DNA from: Bacteroidia bacterium
Lineage (GTDB): Bacteria > Bacteroidota > Bacteroidia > Flavobacteriales > Flavobacteriaceae
Assembly (NCBI GenBank): GCA_030431695.1
Contig: JAUIIU010000001.1
Coordinates: 124,001 to 188,000 of the forward strand
Length of the DNA stretch: 64,000 nt
Reading direction: 5' to 3'
Below are positions 17,882 to 27,648 of the stretch, in pieces (position 1 is the stretch's first letter; each line of letters opens with the position of its first letter). The notes below the pieces were generated by a model. It had not been told where the DNA came from and did no database searches. It saw only the letters and a list, made by a program, of their open reading frames with translations. Made by a program: the position numbers and the translations under genes.

Positions 17882-18736
17882 ATGAAAGGAATCATTTTAG
17901 CCGGAGGATCAGGAACAAGGTTGCACCCTATAACCCTTGCAGTGAGCAAGCAACTGATGCCTGTATACGATAAACCGATGATCTATTATCCCTTGTCCAC
18001 GCTGATGTATTCGGGTATCCGGGAGATTCTGATCATTTCAACACCGCAGGACCTGCCCTTGTTTCAGAAGTTGCTTGGAGATGGAAGTAAATATGGTTGC
18101 ACATTCGAATATGCCGTACAGGAAGAACCCAGGGGACTGGCGGAAGCTTTCATTATTGGGAAAGAATTCATAGGGGAGGATAAGGTTGCCCTGATCCTTG
18201 GGGATAATATTTTCTACGGAACTGGCCTCAAAGAACTTTTACTATCGAATAACGATCCGGACGGCGGTGTCATCTATGCCTATCACGTGCACGACCCCGA
18301 ACGTTATGGTGTTGTTGAATTCGACAAATCCGGTAAGGTGCTGTCCATAGAGGAGAAACCGAAGAACCCAAAATCCAATTACGCTGTGCCCGGGATCTAC
18401 TTTTACGATAATTCTGTTGTCGAGATCGCCGCGGGGATCAAACCCAGCGCAAGGGGAGAGCTAGAGATCACCGATGTGAACAATGCTTTTCTCAAGGCGG
18501 GTAAGCTCAATGTGAGTATACTGGATAAGGGAACAGCCTGGCTGGACACCGGGACCTTTGCTTCCCTGATGCAGGCGGCGCAATTCGTGGAAGTGATCGA
18601 AGAGCGACAAGGGCTAAAGATCGGCGCGATCGAGGAAGCGGCCTACGATATGGGCTATATAGAAGGAAAACAATTAAAGGAATTGGCCGAACCGTTATTG
18701 AAAAGCGGTTATGGAAAACACTTACTTCATCGATAG
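17882..18736 (+). CDS. rfbA: Glucose-1-phosphate thymidylyltransferase
   Basis: RmlA, 284 residues, joins dTTP and glucose-1-phosphate to give dTDP-glucose, the first step of the rhamnose pathway and normally feedback-inhibited by dTDP-rhamnose. The nucleotide-binding signature [17 protein letters not shown] starts at the ATG, followed by [18 protein letters not shown] and later [30 protein letters not shown] and [14 protein letters not shown] are family hallmarks. ATG at 17882 is chosen because it begins directly at the signature; an earlier in-frame ATG lies inside rfbB. Its end overlaps rfbC by 26 bases. Confidence 0.97.
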   Translation: MKGIILAGGSGTRLHPITLAVSKQLMPVYDKPMIYYPLSTLMYSGIREILIISTPQDLPLFQKLLGDGSKYGCTFEYAVQEEPRGLAEAFIIGKEFIGEDKVALILGDNIFYGTGLKELLLSNNDPDGGVIYAYHVHDPERYGVVEFDKSGKVLSIEEKPKNPKSNYAVPGIYFYDNSVVEIAAGIKPSARGELEITDVNNAFLKAGKLNVSILDKGTAWLDTGTFASLMQAAQFVEVIEERQGLKIGAIEEAAYDMGYIEGKQLKELAEPLLKSGYGKHLLHR

Positions 18737-19286
18737 CAGTTTGGAAAAGATCAATACCCACCTGGAAGGTTGTTTTATACTGAAACCACGTGTTTTTTCA
18801 GATGCGCGGGGTTCCTTTTCTGAAACTTTCAACTCGCGAACATTCAAAGCAGTGACGGGCTTTGACGTGGACTATGTTCAGGACAACCAGTCGCTTTCTA
18901 CTTACGGGGTATTGAGAGGGCTCCATTTTCAACGAGGTGAGATGGCCCAGGCAAAGCTGGTCCGCGTTGCAATGGGTCGGGTATATGATGTTGTGGTGGA
19001 TATTCGGAAGGGATCTCCAACTTTCGGTGAATCCTACGGGGTTGAATTGAATGACGAGAACAACTACCAGTTATTTGTACCCAGGGGATTCGCACATGGA
19101 TTTATCGTCCTGTCCCCCGAAGCAGTTTTTTGCTACAAATGCGACAATTATTACGATAAGGAATCGGAAGGCGGCATCATATACAACGACGCAACCTTAG
19201 CACTGGACTGGCATCTTCCTGAGGAAGATTTTATTATTTCAGAAAAAGACCTGCAACTTCCCGGATTTGAGGAGGCAATTTCATGA
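18711..19286 (+). CDS. rfbC: dTDP-4-dehydrorhamnose 3,5-epimerase
   Basis: RmlC, 191 residues, epimerises C3 and C5 of dTDP-4-keto-6-deoxyglucose. It is a cupin; [27 protein letters not shown] with the catalytic His after GL, and [12 protein letters not shown] are the conserved blocks, followed by [10 protein letters not shown]. The start lies 26 bases inside rfbA and the end overlaps rfbD by four bases (ATGA), so the four rml genes are translationally linked in the order B-A-C-D. Confidence 0.96.
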   Translation: MENTYFIDSSLEKINTHLEGCFILKPRVFSDARGSFSETFNSRTFKAVTGFDVDYVQDNQSLSTYGVLRGLHFQRGEMAQAKLVRVAMGRVYDVVVDIRKGSPTFGESYGVELNDENNYQLFVPRGFAHGFIVLSPEAVFCYKCDNYYDKESEGGIIYNDATLALDWHLPEEDFIISEKDLQLPGFEEAIS

Positions 19287-20146
19287 AAAACGTACTGGTA
19301 ACAGGGGCAAACGGGCAATTAGCAAGATGCATTGAGAAAGCAGCTTCCGCCTTTCCGGAGCTGGCATTGCATATGGCCTCACGAGAAATACTGGATATTG
19401 AAGACCAGGACGCAATTCTCAATTATCTGCGGGAGCATGGTATCGACATCTGCATCAATACAGCGGCCTACACTGCCGTAGATAAGGCCGAAAGTGAGAA
19501 GGAACAGGCCTTTGCGGTGAATGCTTCAGCGGTAAAGGCATTGGCTGGGTCCTGCGCATCGAATAATATTCCGCTTATCCATGTTTCAACCGACTATGTT
19601 TTCGACGGGACCAAGACCAGTCCGTATCAAGTGACGGACCCGGTTAACCCCATCAATGTATATGGGGCATCGAAACTGGCCGGGGAACAATACGTTCAGG
19701 AACTGTGCAGCAGGTATTTTATCGTACGAACGTCCTGGTTGTATTCGGAATACGGTCATAATTTCTTTAAGACCATTCTGAAGCATGCTAACGCCGGGAA
19801 TCCGCTTACCATTACTACGGAACAACTGGGGTCGCCAACAAACGCCAATGACCTTGCCGTAGCGCTGCTTACTATCGCAAACAGTGGGTCCAATGCCTAT
19901 GGGGTGTATCATTTCAGCAACGAAGGAGAAGCCACCTGGTATGATTTTGCTGAAGCCATACTTGAAGAATCGGGACAATTAGCGAGTACAGACCTTGCCA
20001 AAACCGACCATTACCGTACTTTTGCGGAAAGGCCGGCGTACAGTATATTGGATAATACAGAGATTTATGGGGAATTCGGCATCACTCCCATTCACTGGAG
20101 GGAAAGCCTGAAAACCTTGTTTGTAGAAAATAATAATCATAAATAG
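19283..20146 (+). CDS. rfbD: dTDP-4-dehydrorhamnose reductase
   Basis: RmlD, 287 residues, reduces dTDP-4-keto-L-rhamnose to dTDP-L-rhamnose with NADPH, completing the pathway. The N-terminal NVLVTGANGQLAR is the NADP-binding motif. NTAAYTAVDKAESE, HVSTDYVFDG, and the catalytic YGASKLAGEQ are all standard, as is RTSWLYSEYGHNFFKT. Its ATG overlaps the rfbC stop, and a Wzz-like gene begins six bases after its end. Confidence 0.97.
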   Translation: MKNVLVTGANGQLARCIEKAASAFPELALHMASREILDIEDQDAILNYLREHGIDICINTAAYTAVDKAESEKEQAFAVNASAVKALAGSCASNNIPLIHVSTDYVFDGTKTSPYQVTDPVNPINVYGASKLAGEQYVQELCSRYFIVRTSWLYSEYGHNFFKTILKHANAGNPLTITTEQLGSPTNANDLAVALLTIANSGSNAYGVYHFSNEGEATWYDFAEAILEESGQLASTDLAKTDHYRTFAERPAYSILDNTEIYGEFGITPIHWRESLKTLFVENNNHK

Positions 20147-20152
20147 AAGATA

Positions 20153-21151
20153 ATGGCAGAGAACAATCAGGAAGAATTAGATCTGTTTTACCTAACCGGT
20201 AAGATACAGAAGGCCTTTAACAGGATGATCGTACTTGGTTTTGAGGCGCTGAGGTTCATTAGGAAAACGTGGATCATTGCTGTTATACTTATCGCGGCCG
20301 GAATTGGTTACGGTTTATATGTAGATAGTACTACAAGTGCTCCCAAGCAGGCACGGGTGTTGATACGGGTGAATTTCGACGCGGTCAACTATGTGTACGG
20401 GATCGTAGAAAGCCTGAACGGCAAGTTCCCGGAACGTGATGCGGTATTTTCTGAAGATAAGAACATACAGAAGGAGCTTTCAAAGATCAGTTCCATACAA
20501 ATGGAACCTGTGATCGACGTAAAAGACATACTCGATAGATACAGCGAAGACGACCGCAGGCTGGAGAACTTCCTTAGGAATGTGGAATTCGTGTTCGAAG
20601 AAGAAGGAGAGTTCTCGGCTATTTCAGAAACCTTCCGAAGTGAATACTATTACCACTACCTGGACATCTCGGCTGCACCTCATGCAACAGAAGCCACGAT
20701 CGATGCGCTACTCGAGTATATTAATTCCACGCCTTTGATCGTTGAGCTAAAAACCTCTGCAATGGAGAGCATGGCTGTTCGTATCGATCAAACGCAGAAA
20801 TCCATAGATCAGATAGATGACATCATGAAGAAGTACAAGCTTCAGAGTGAATCGGGAAGCCCGGAAGATTCTCAGTTATATGTGGTTGAGAATTTTGACA
20901 TCTCAAGGATATTTGTGACAAAGATCGATCTTGTGCGGAACCTGGACCAGCTCAAAAAGGAATATGTGTATGCCAAGGACGTGGTGATCAACGTGAACAA
21001 CCCGGCCCTGCACGACAAGGTTGGTTTCTTCAAAAACAGTGCAGTGAAATATGTAGTGTTGTTCCTGGGAATCTTTTTCTTCCTTGCCTTTGTAAGGTAT
21101 ATCTATCTTGGAATGAGAAGAATAGCGCTTTCGGAGGCGGAAAATTCCTAA
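20153..21151 (+). CDS. Wzz-like polysaccharide chain-length determinant
   Basis: A 332-residue protein with the two-helix topology of polysaccharide co-polymerases: a transmembrane segment near residues 43-60 (WIIAVILIAAGIGYGLYV) and a second close to the C-terminus (about 298-320, VVLFLGIFFFLAFVRYIYLG), with a large helical periplasmic domain between. It lacks the C-terminal tyrosine kinase of Wzc-type proteins. By family analogy it would set the length of polymer made by the Wzy polymerase. The sequence is divergent, so the call rests on topology plus its place between rmlD and a Wzx-type flippase. Confidence 0.7.
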   Translation: MAENNQEELDLFYLTGKIQKAFNRMIVLGFEALRFIRKTWIIAVILIAAGIGYGLYVDSTTSAPKQARVLIRVNFDAVNYVYGIVESLNGKFPERDAVFSEDKNIQKELSKISSIQMEPVIDVKDILDRYSEDDRRLENFLRNVEFVFEEEGEFSAISETFRSEYYYHYLDISAAPHATEATIDALLEYINSTPLIVELKTSAMESMAVRIDQTQKSIDQIDDIMKKYKLQSESGSPEDSQLYVVENFDISRIFVTKIDLVRNLDQLKKEYVYAKDVVINVNNPALHDKVGFFKNSAVKYVVLFLGIFFFLAFVRYIYLGMRRIALSEAENS

Positions 21152-21241
21152 CTCACATTTAAGTTCAGGGCCCCGTTCTTTTGAGTGTGGACGACATTTT
21201 GAGCTGGCCCCTGGGATGATAAAGCGAATGGATACGGCACA

Positions 21242-22552
21242 ATGACCCTATTTTCCAAAATCAGATCATTAATGGGCTCTTCCCTGGTGGGGAGTAGCCT
21301 TAATGTGCTTATGATAAGGGTTATGGGGGTTGTACTGTTCTTTGTAACCACCTTGTATATTACCAATAACTTCGATCCTGAAGGAGTTGGGCAATACGAT
21401 TTCAGCCGGTCCTTGCTAATATTCCTGGGCGCGGTCGCTTTATTCGGGATGCAACAATCGATCATTTACTTTTCCGGATACCTGAGCGCGAGGAAGCGTC
21501 TGGGGCATCTGAAGAAGATCTACCTGAAAATGGTTGTCCTGGTGTTCGGATTGTCGGCACTCGTTTTTGTAATAGGGCGATTGATGAACCTCGAGTATAT
21601 CGTTGCCATTACTTCTTTTGAAATAAGCGACACAGCCCTGAAGACCATTACGGCACTTTTTTTTTACGCCCTGACAATGCTGAATATTGACGCGTTCAGG
21701 GCCGTAAACAAGATCTACCTATCCGAAATTCAAAGGAACATCCTCCGTTATCTTTTGTTCTTCCTTGCTGTGATAGCGATCAACATGATGGATCAGCCGG
21801 AAAAACTGGTCGATGTATTCCTGTGGAACTTCGCGATACTTGCCGTTTTATCCACTTTTGTGCTTTTCTTTTACTTTCCGAAGGAAGGATTAACAGAAGA
21901 AGAGGAGATCTTCAGGTCGCGGGACATTCTGAGGCGATCGGCACCCATGGCTGTCAGTGCTGTGGCGTTCTTATTGATCCAGAGTCTCGATATCCTTATG
22001 TTGAGTAGCCTTAGTAACTATGAAACGGTGGCCTATTACGGTGTGGCAGTAAAGTTAACTACCCTGGTGTCCATAGTGCTCACTTCGGTGAACGCAGTTA
22101 TTGCTCCAAGGATCGCCGAATTCTTCACTGCCCGGAACAGGGAAGCTTTGAATACCACGATCCAAAAGGCCACCCAGCTTGTATTTGTGATCACGGCACC
22201 AATGATCCTGGTATTGGGAATTTTTGGGATCACCATATTGAAGATATTTGGAGAAGGCTATGAGGCGGCCAACTGGGCCCTTGTAATTTTGTTGGCCGGC
22301 CAGGCGGTGAACACCCTCTGTGGCTCTGTAGGTGTTTACCTGAATATGACCGGAAAGCAAAAGATATTCCAGGTGATACTCCTATCGGCACTGGCGATAA
22401 ACGTCGCACTTAATTTCATTCTGATACCGGAATACGGAATGAACGGAGCGGCTATAGCAACTGCCTTCAGTGTTATCTTATGGAATATTGCCGCAGTGTA
22501 TTACGTGTATAGAAAGGACAGGATTAGAATATTTTTAAACCTGAAAAGATGA
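21242..22552 (+). CDS. Wzx-type oligosaccharide flippase
   Basis: A 436-residue multi-spanning inner-membrane protein of the MOP/polysaccharide transporter superfamily, predicted to flip undecaprenyl-linked repeat units to the periplasm. The N-terminus MRVMGVVLFFVTTLYITNNF followed by GVGQYDFSRSLL resembles the family's first two helices, and about 12 hydrophobic segments follow. NMTGKQKIFQVIL and LIPEYGMNGAAIATAFSVIL near the end are typical of Wzx. A 90-base gap separates it from the Wzz-like gene; its stop overlaps the next ATG (ATGA). Confidence 0.88.
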   Translation: MTLFSKIRSLMGSSLVGSSLNVLMIRVMGVVLFFVTTLYITNNFDPEGVGQYDFSRSLLIFLGAVALFGMQQSIIYFSGYLSARKRLGHLKKIYLKMVVLVFGLSALVFVIGRLMNLEYIVAITSFEISDTALKTITALFFYALTMLNIDAFRAVNKIYLSEIQRNILRYLLFFLAVIAINMMDQPEKLVDVFLWNFAILAVLSTFVLFFYFPKEGLTEEEEIFRSRDILRRSAPMAVSAVAFLLIQSLDILMLSSLSNYETVAYYGVAVKLTTLVSIVLTSVNAVIAPRIAEFFTARNREALNTTIQKATQLVFVITAPMILVLGIFGITILKIFGEGYEAANWALVILLAGQAVNTLCGSVGVYLNMTGKQKIFQVILLSALAINVALNFILIPEYGMNGAAIATAFSVILWNIAAVYYVYRKDRIRIFLNLKR

Positions 22553-23463
22553 AAAGGTTGGTGGATTTCTTTGTGATCGGTGTTGCCCGCGGGGGAACCA
22601 CTTCCCTGTACAATTACCTGCAGCAACACCCCAGGATCTTTCTGCCAAGGGTTAAGGAGTGTAATTACTTTTCCGAAGTGGACACCCTGGACAAGGAGGC
22701 CTACAAAGACCCTCAGCCTGGAAAAGACTATCATCAGAAGATCATACGAGACGAAAAGATCTATCAGGGTTTGTTCAACGATGCTGAAAATGACCAGCTA
22801 AGAGGAGATGTGAGTCCTTCCTATCTCTGGGATAAAAATGCTGCCGCCCGAATTCATGATTATAACCCGGAAGCAAAGATCCTTGTGAGCCTGCGCAACC
22901 CTGTGAAACGGGCTCATAGCCATTACCTGTTGCACTTCCAGACAGGGCATGACAAGTCGGCGTCCTTCGAAGAGGCACTCACCGCACCAAAAAGGGAGAT
23001 ATGGGGAGGGGGAAATATGTATCTCGAAATGGGACGGTATTACGAGCAATTAAAACCGTATTTCGAACTTTTTAACAGGGAGCAGATCAAGGTGCTTATT
23101 GCGGAGGACTGGACATCCCGAAATGGAGATGCCCTGAACGAGATCTTTGATTTCCTCGGAATCGAATACGGCCGAATAGACGATGGATCAGTCGATCAGA
23201 ACGCATCCAGGAAAATAAAGAACAAAGGCCTGCTGGATGTGCTGCGGTTGGAAGGGATAAAGAAACCTATCAAATGGCTGCTTCCGGAGCAAACTAAGGA
23301 AAAGCTGAAAGATCGGTTGTTTTACAAGGAAGGCGAAAAAGTAGCCATTGATCCCGACACCTATGAAAGGCTTATGCGGAGTTATGAAAAAGATATCGAG
23401 CAAACATCGCAGCTTACAGGAATAGACCTGAAAAAATACTGGCAAACAGATACGGTGCAATGA
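22549..23463 (+). CDS. Sulfotransferase domain protein (first of a tandem pair)
   Basis: A 304-residue PAPS-dependent sulfotransferase. The 5'-phosphosulfate loop GVARGGTTSLYNYL is at residues 11-24 and the 3'-phosphate motif VSLRNPVKRAHSHYL at about 113-127, with the conserved Arg and Ser. There is no signal peptide, so it acts in the cytoplasm, presumably on lipid-linked sugar intermediates before flipping. It overlaps the flippase gene by 4 bases and the second sulfotransferase by 4, so it belongs to the polysaccharide operon. No PAPS-synthesis genes are in this window. Confidence 0.88.
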   Translation: MKRLVDFFVIGVARGGTTSLYNYLQQHPRIFLPRVKECNYFSEVDTLDKEAYKDPQPGKDYHQKIIRDEKIYQGLFNDAENDQLRGDVSPSYLWDKNAAARIHDYNPEAKILVSLRNPVKRAHSHYLLHFQTGHDKSASFEEALTAPKREIWGGGNMYLEMGRYYEQLKPYFELFNREQIKVLIAEDWTSRNGDALNEIFDFLGIEYGRIDDGSVDQNASRKIKNKGLLDVLRLEGIKKPIKWLLPEQTKEKLKDRLFYKEGEKVAIDPDTYERLMRSYEKDIEQTSQLTGIDLKKYWQTDTVQ

Positions 23464-24149
23464 TAAGTGAGAAACATAATACGATCTTCGTGCATATCCC
23501 GAAAGTAGCGGGACAGAGTATTGAGACTATTTTTCTGAAGGACCTGGGACTCAACTGGCAATCGCGGGGAGAGTTGTTGTTGCGTAAAAAGAAAGCGGGG
23601 GAAAAAGGCCCGGACAGGCTTGCGCACCTCAGGGCGGTGGAGTATACGCAGTTCGGTTATACCGATAAGAAGACCTTCGATGATTATTTCACCTTTTCAT
23701 TCGTCAGAAACCCCTACAAACGACTATTGTCTGCTTACAATTACCTCGGCTATTCGAAGATCATATCATTTGAGACCTTTATGAAGCACGTGGTCTCGGG
23801 GAAACTGGAGGATAGACACTTCTTCTTTATTTCGCAGTACGACTACCTGTATAGCGGAGAACAACTGCTGGTGGACTATGTGGGAAAGCTTGAAAACCTG
23901 AATGCAGATATGCAATATGTGCTTGAGAAAACAGGTTTGTCCGGTCATGAGATTCCCCATGTGAATAAATCCGAAAAAGGCCTGAAGCGAGGGATCGCGG
24001 CTTTGGTGAAATCCCCAAAACTTTGGACAAAGTTCACCCCCGGCAGGTTGTTTTCGGCAAAGAAAAAGAAGGAATTGACCCCTGAAGAAAAAGAACTGGT
24101 GTACATGATGTACTCAAAGGATTTCGAGAAGTTTCAGTATGAGCGATAA
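23460..24149 (+). CDS. Sulfotransferase family 2-type protein (second of a tandem pair)
   Basis: A 229-residue protein with FVHIPKVAGQSIETIF (residues 10-25), which matches the 5'-phosphosulfate loop of the Golgi carbohydrate sulfotransferase (sulfotransfer_2) group, and FSFVRNPYKRLLSAYNYL (about 79-96), the 3'-phosphate site. It is not a duplicate of its neighbour: length and motifs differ, so the pair probably sulfates two positions or sugars. It overlaps the next glycosyltransferase gene by 11 bases. Confidence 0.87.
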   Translation: MISEKHNTIFVHIPKVAGQSIETIFLKDLGLNWQSRGELLLRKKKAGEKGPDRLAHLRAVEYTQFGYTDKKTFDDYFTFSFVRNPYKRLLSAYNYLGYSKIISFETFMKHVVSGKLEDRHFFFISQYDYLYSGEQLLVDYVGKLENLNADMQYVLEKTGLSGHEIPHVNKSEKGLKRGIAALVKSPKLWTKFTPGRLFSAKKKKELTPEEKELVYMMYSKDFEKFQYER

Positions 24150-25317
24150 AAAGAAAATCGTATTTGTAAGTATTTCCTGCGACCTGTACGGGTCGTCAAA
24201 GGTATTGCTCTCGCTTGTGCTTCAGATGAAACAAAAAAGCTCAAAATATGAACCCGTGGTATGTTTACCACCGGAAGACGGGCCATTGAGAGATAGGCTT
24301 AAGGAGGCGGGTGTCCGAATCATCGAGATGCCGGTTGTAAAGCTTACAAGGTCTATGCTGAAATCGTTCGCCATCTTCGGCCTGCTTAGCGAGTATTTCA
24401 GGGCGAAGCGTATATTCCGAAGGGAGACGAGCGGGATGGATATCTATTGCATTCAGTCCAATACCCTGGCCACGGTATTCGGGTCGATCTACTGTAAGTT
24501 CCGAAGGACAAAGCACATCATACACGTGCATGAGATCATGGACCGGCCTAAGTTAGCCGCGTTGTTTTTCAAGTATATGTTGAAATTCGGGAGCGAAATG
24601 GTTGTGTATAATTCTGAAGCGACTGCGGCCTATTACAATAAACTGGCACCTTCCCTGAGGAAGAAGTCGACAACTATAATCAACGGGGTGGACAGAACCG
24701 GAGTTCCGATCTCCGAAAGTGAGCGGGAAGACATCAGGAGGGACCTGTACAATGCTGGGCCAGGCGACGTGATAATTGGGCTGGTAGGCCGAATCAACAG
24801 GCTAAAAGGACACGATATCACCCTGGACATCTTTGAAGAACTGGTTGTGGAGTACCCGGAATTGTGCATTCGATTCGTAGGATCACCCCCGCCCAACCAG
24901 GAACATTTTTTGGTTAACTTGCGAGAGCGGATCGACTCAATGGAAGCAGGAAACAGGGTTCAGATCGTAGATTTCCGGGAAAATGTGTTCCCTTTGATGG
25001 AAGCCATGGACCTCGTGGTGGTACCATCAACAGAGCCGGAGTCGTTCGGGCTGGTGGTTGTTGAGGCTATGCTCTCGGGTAAGGCCGTGGTGGGATCGGA
25101 CATAGGCGGGATTTCTACCATAATCGATCCCAACCGTACTGGCCTGCTATTCGATCCCAAAGACAAAGAGTCGTACAAAAGGGCTGTAAAAAAATTGCTT
25201 GACGACAACAGGCTTAAACAGAAAATGGAAACTGAGGCTCTTCAGGTGGCTAAAACCGAATTTACAACGCAAAAGATGTATCATTCCTTCCTGGAAGTGT
25301 ACGACAAGAATCTCTGA
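24139..25317 (+). CDS. Glycosyltransferase family 4 protein
   Basis: A 392-residue GT-B retaining glycosyltransferase. The N-terminal acceptor domain has ISCDLYGSSKVLLSL. The C-terminal GT4 domain begins near IIGLVGRINRLKGHDITLDI (about residue 212), with VPSTEPESFGLVVVEAMLSG (about 295-314) carrying the E-x7-E nucleotide-sugar signature. Donor and acceptor are not predictable from sequence. It is part of the compact polysaccharide operon, overlapping both neighbours by a few bases. Confidence 0.9.
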   Translation: MSDKKKIVFVSISCDLYGSSKVLLSLVLQMKQKSSKYEPVVCLPPEDGPLRDRLKEAGVRIIEMPVVKLTRSMLKSFAIFGLLSEYFRAKRIFRRETSGMDIYCIQSNTLATVFGSIYCKFRRTKHIIHVHEIMDRPKLAALFFKYMLKFGSEMVVYNSEATAAYYNKLAPSLRKKSTTIINGVDRTGVPISESEREDIRRDLYNAGPGDVIIGLVGRINRLKGHDITLDIFEELVVEYPELCIRFVGSPPPNQEHFLVNLRERIDSMEAGNRVQIVDFRENVFPLMEAMDLVVVPSTEPESFGLVVVEAMLSGKAVVGSDIGGISTIIDPNRTGLLFDPKDKESYKRAVKKLLDDNRLKQKMETEALQVAKTEFTTQKMYHSFLEVYDKNL

Positions 25318-26570
25318 TGATGGGACAATGGATCTATAACATATGCCTTGTTTTGCTTGTCTGGTCGCTTCAGAAGGCAAATATCGAATTGTCCTTTGCC
25401 GTTGCGACTTTCGTTGCATTTATATCGTTCAGGAGAAAGATTTCAAAGCAGGCTGCCTTGCTCATGTCAATACTTTTCCTGCTGATCATTATTGGTGCGC
25501 GAACCATTCTCAACCCCGAGAACGACTACTACCTATACATCAAAGACCTCATCTATTTCACAAGGCCGCTGATTGTCCTCATGGCAGGGTATTTCCTTGT
25601 CATGCGATTCAGGAACAGTATGACTTTTCTGAACATACTGGTTTTGATGGGGTTCTATTTCGCATTTATGCACCTGCTTAGCTTTGTGATCTATTTCAGC
25701 ATAATTCCAAGCCACACCAGTGGGATCAGGAACATCTTCGGCCGATATAACCACGTGGAAACGGTGGCCCTTTTCCTGATACTGTGTATACGCGACCTGC
25801 CAGTTAAAAAGACACGCTACAAATTGATCTACCAGGCCTTCCTTGCTTGTTTGATATTGTCGTTCATTTTGTACTTCTCCAGGACTATGATCATGGTAGT
25901 GGGATTGGCAACTCTTGCGTATTATGGTTACCTAAAACTCAATCGAAGGGGTGTGATCGCCCTTGTGGTCATCGGCATCCTGGGAGGTGCATTCGCTCTG
26001 TTTCTGAAGAATTACGAGCCTGCGACCGAGGATGCAGGGATCGTGGATGGATTCCTGCTGAAGATCAAGAATTCTGTGGACGAGAGCTTCTCGGTGGAAG
26101 ACGTGGATTCCAGGGATTTCGACCGGCGTACCTTGTGGCAACACTGGCGCGCCTATGAAGCATTAAAGGTATATGAGGAAGCCGAAAATCAGAATGCCTG
26201 GTTTGCCGGACAGGGCTTTGGATCCACCGTGGACATAGGTTTTGAGGCCAGGCTGGATGGCGAATTAACCCAGCATTTGTCCCTTACTCATAACGGATTT
26301 GCCTATATTTTTATGAAGACGGGAGCACTGGGGATGCTCATTTACTTTTTGGCGGTCCTATACCTCTACCTGTTTTCGTATTCGCCCAGGAAAGGAGATC
26401 TGGCCGATATGGGCAACAACATACTGGTAGCAACTACATTTTACATTTTGATCACAACCTTTGTGGTGACAGGAATATTCAAGCCCTACGATATGGCCAT
26501 GTTACTGATTGGCGGGGCATTTGCATATAAACAATTGAGAACTAGTGAAGATAGCGATACTGGGAACTAG
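25317..26570 (+). CDS. O-antigen polymerase/ligase-like membrane protein (Wzy_C type, first)
   Basis: A 417-residue polytopic protein with about ten hydrophobic helices and one larger periplasmic loop (about residues 215-325) enriched in charged residues. The segment HLSLTHNGFAYIFMKTGALG after this loop corresponds to the conserved His-Asn element of the Wzy/WaaL fold. It is either a repeat-unit polymerase or a ligase; sequence alone does not say which. Its ATG overlaps the preceding stop, and the next gene starts 26 bases inside it. Confidence 0.75.
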   Translation: MMGQWIYNICLVLLVWSLQKANIELSFAVATFVAFISFRRKISKQAALLMSILFLLIIIGARTILNPENDYYLYIKDLIYFTRPLIVLMAGYFLVMRFRNSMTFLNILVLMGFYFAFMHLLSFVIYFSIIPSHTSGIRNIFGRYNHVETVALFLILCIRDLPVKKTRYKLIYQAFLACLILSFILYFSRTMIMVVGLATLAYYGYLKLNRRGVIALVVIGILGGAFALFLKNYEPATEDAGIVDGFLLKIKNSVDESFSVEDVDSRDFDRRTLWQHWRAYEALKVYEEAENQNAWFAGQGFGSTVDIGFEARLDGELTQHLSLTHNGFAYIFMKTGALGMLIYFLAVLYLYLFSYSPRKGDLADMGNNILVATTFYILITTFVVTGIFKPYDMAMLLIGGAFAYKQLRTSEDSDTGN

Positions 26571-27648
26571 GGGAATTCCTAATAATTACGGCGGATTCGA
26601 ACAATTCGCGGAGTACTTTTCTGTTTTTCTGAAGGAAAGAGGGCATGAGGTATATGTTTACTCCTCCAGTACGCATTCCTACCAGGAAAAGACATACAAA
26701 GGCGTGCATATTCTCCACTGTAAGGACCCTGAACACAAAATAGGAACGGTAGGGCAGTTCATTTATGATTTCAATTGTATTCACGATGCCCGCAAACGAA
26801 AATTCGATATCATCCTACAGCTGGGCTATACCAGTAGTTCCATCTGGCGGCGATACCTGCCCCGGCGATCGATGATCGTAACGAATATGGACGGACTGGA
26901 ATGGAAAAGAACCAAGTTCTCAAAACGGGTACAGAAGTTCCTGAAATATGCCGAATCCCTTGCCGTAAAAGGCAGTCATCACCTAATTGCGGATTCCGTG
27001 GGTATACAGGATTACCTTAAAAAGAACTATGGAGTCGAATCGAGATACATTCCCTATGGCTCTGTAGTTTTTAACGCTCCTGATGAATCCACCCTCACGA
27101 GTTATGATGTGAAACCCTATGCCTATCATATGCTGATTGCGCGGATGGAACCCGAAAACAGTATTGAGACCATACTGGACGGATATGTTCGCAGCGGTAC
27201 TCAAACACCTTTTCTTGTTGTGGGGAAGCACGACGTGAACAAATTCGGGGGGTATCTCAAAGAGAAGTTCAAAGACTGCCCCGGGATACGATTCCTGGGC
27301 GGGATCTACGACTTCCAGGCACTGAACAATCTTCGCTATTATTCGAAGTTATACTTTCACGGCCATACCGTAGGCGGCACAAATCCGTCTTTGCTTGAAG
27401 CTATGGGAAGTAATGCCCTCATTGTAGCTCATAACAACCAGTTCAATGCCGCTATCCTGGAGAAGGACGGGTTTTATTTCAGAAATGAAGAAGAGGTTGC
27501 AGATATCATCAAGCGAGTAACAGACAAACAGGAGTTTTCAGAAATACTACAAAACAACGCCGAAAAAATAAAAGAGAAATACAGCTGGGACCGGATCAAT
27601 ACGGACTACCTGGATTATTTCGAAGAGAAATTTGCCGAATTTAACTAA
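26545..27648 (+). CDS. DUF1972 / GT4-type glycosyltransferase, probable rhamnosyltransferase
   Basis: A 367-residue GT-B glycosyltransferase. KIAILGTRGIPNNYGGFEQF at the N-terminus is the hallmark of the DUF1972 domain, found in rhamnosyltransferases of streptococcal and other polysaccharide loci. The C-terminal domain has HMLIARMEPENSIETILDGY, and HGHTVGGTNPSLLEAMGSNA as the donor-binding motif. Since rmlBACD lie upstream, dTDP-L-rhamnose is the likely donor, but this is inference. The start is a GTG 26 bases inside the preceding gene. Confidence 0.85.
   Translation: MKIAILGTRGIPNNYGGFEQFAEYFSVFLKERGHEVYVYSSSTHSYQEKTYKGVHILHCKDPEHKIGTVGQFIYDFNCIHDARKRKFDIILQLGYTSSSIWRRYLPRRSMIVTNMDGLEWKRTKFSKRVQKFLKYAESLAVKGSHHLIADSVGIQDYLKKNYGVESRYIPYGSVVFNAPDESTLTSYDVKPYAYHMLIARMEPENSIETILDGYVRSGTQTPFLVVGKHDVNKFGGYLKEKFKDCPGIRFLGGIYDFQALNNLRYYSKLYFHGHTVGGTNPSLLEAMGSNALIVAHNNQFNAAILEKDGFYFRNEEEVADIIKRVTDKQEFSEILQNNAEKIKEKYSWDRINTDYLDYFEEKFAEFN

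Noticed and set aside
21152-21241. Gap between Wzz-like and Wzx genes examined for a terminator
   Set aside because: CAGGGCC and GGCCCCTG can pair only with a bulge and there is no T-run, so no terminator is called.
25747-25762. CCACGTGGAA core inside the O-antigen polymerase-like gene resembling parS
   Set aside because: Only the central CCACGTGG and two flanking A residues agree; the left arm mismatches at all four outer positions, so it does not resemble parS as a whole.
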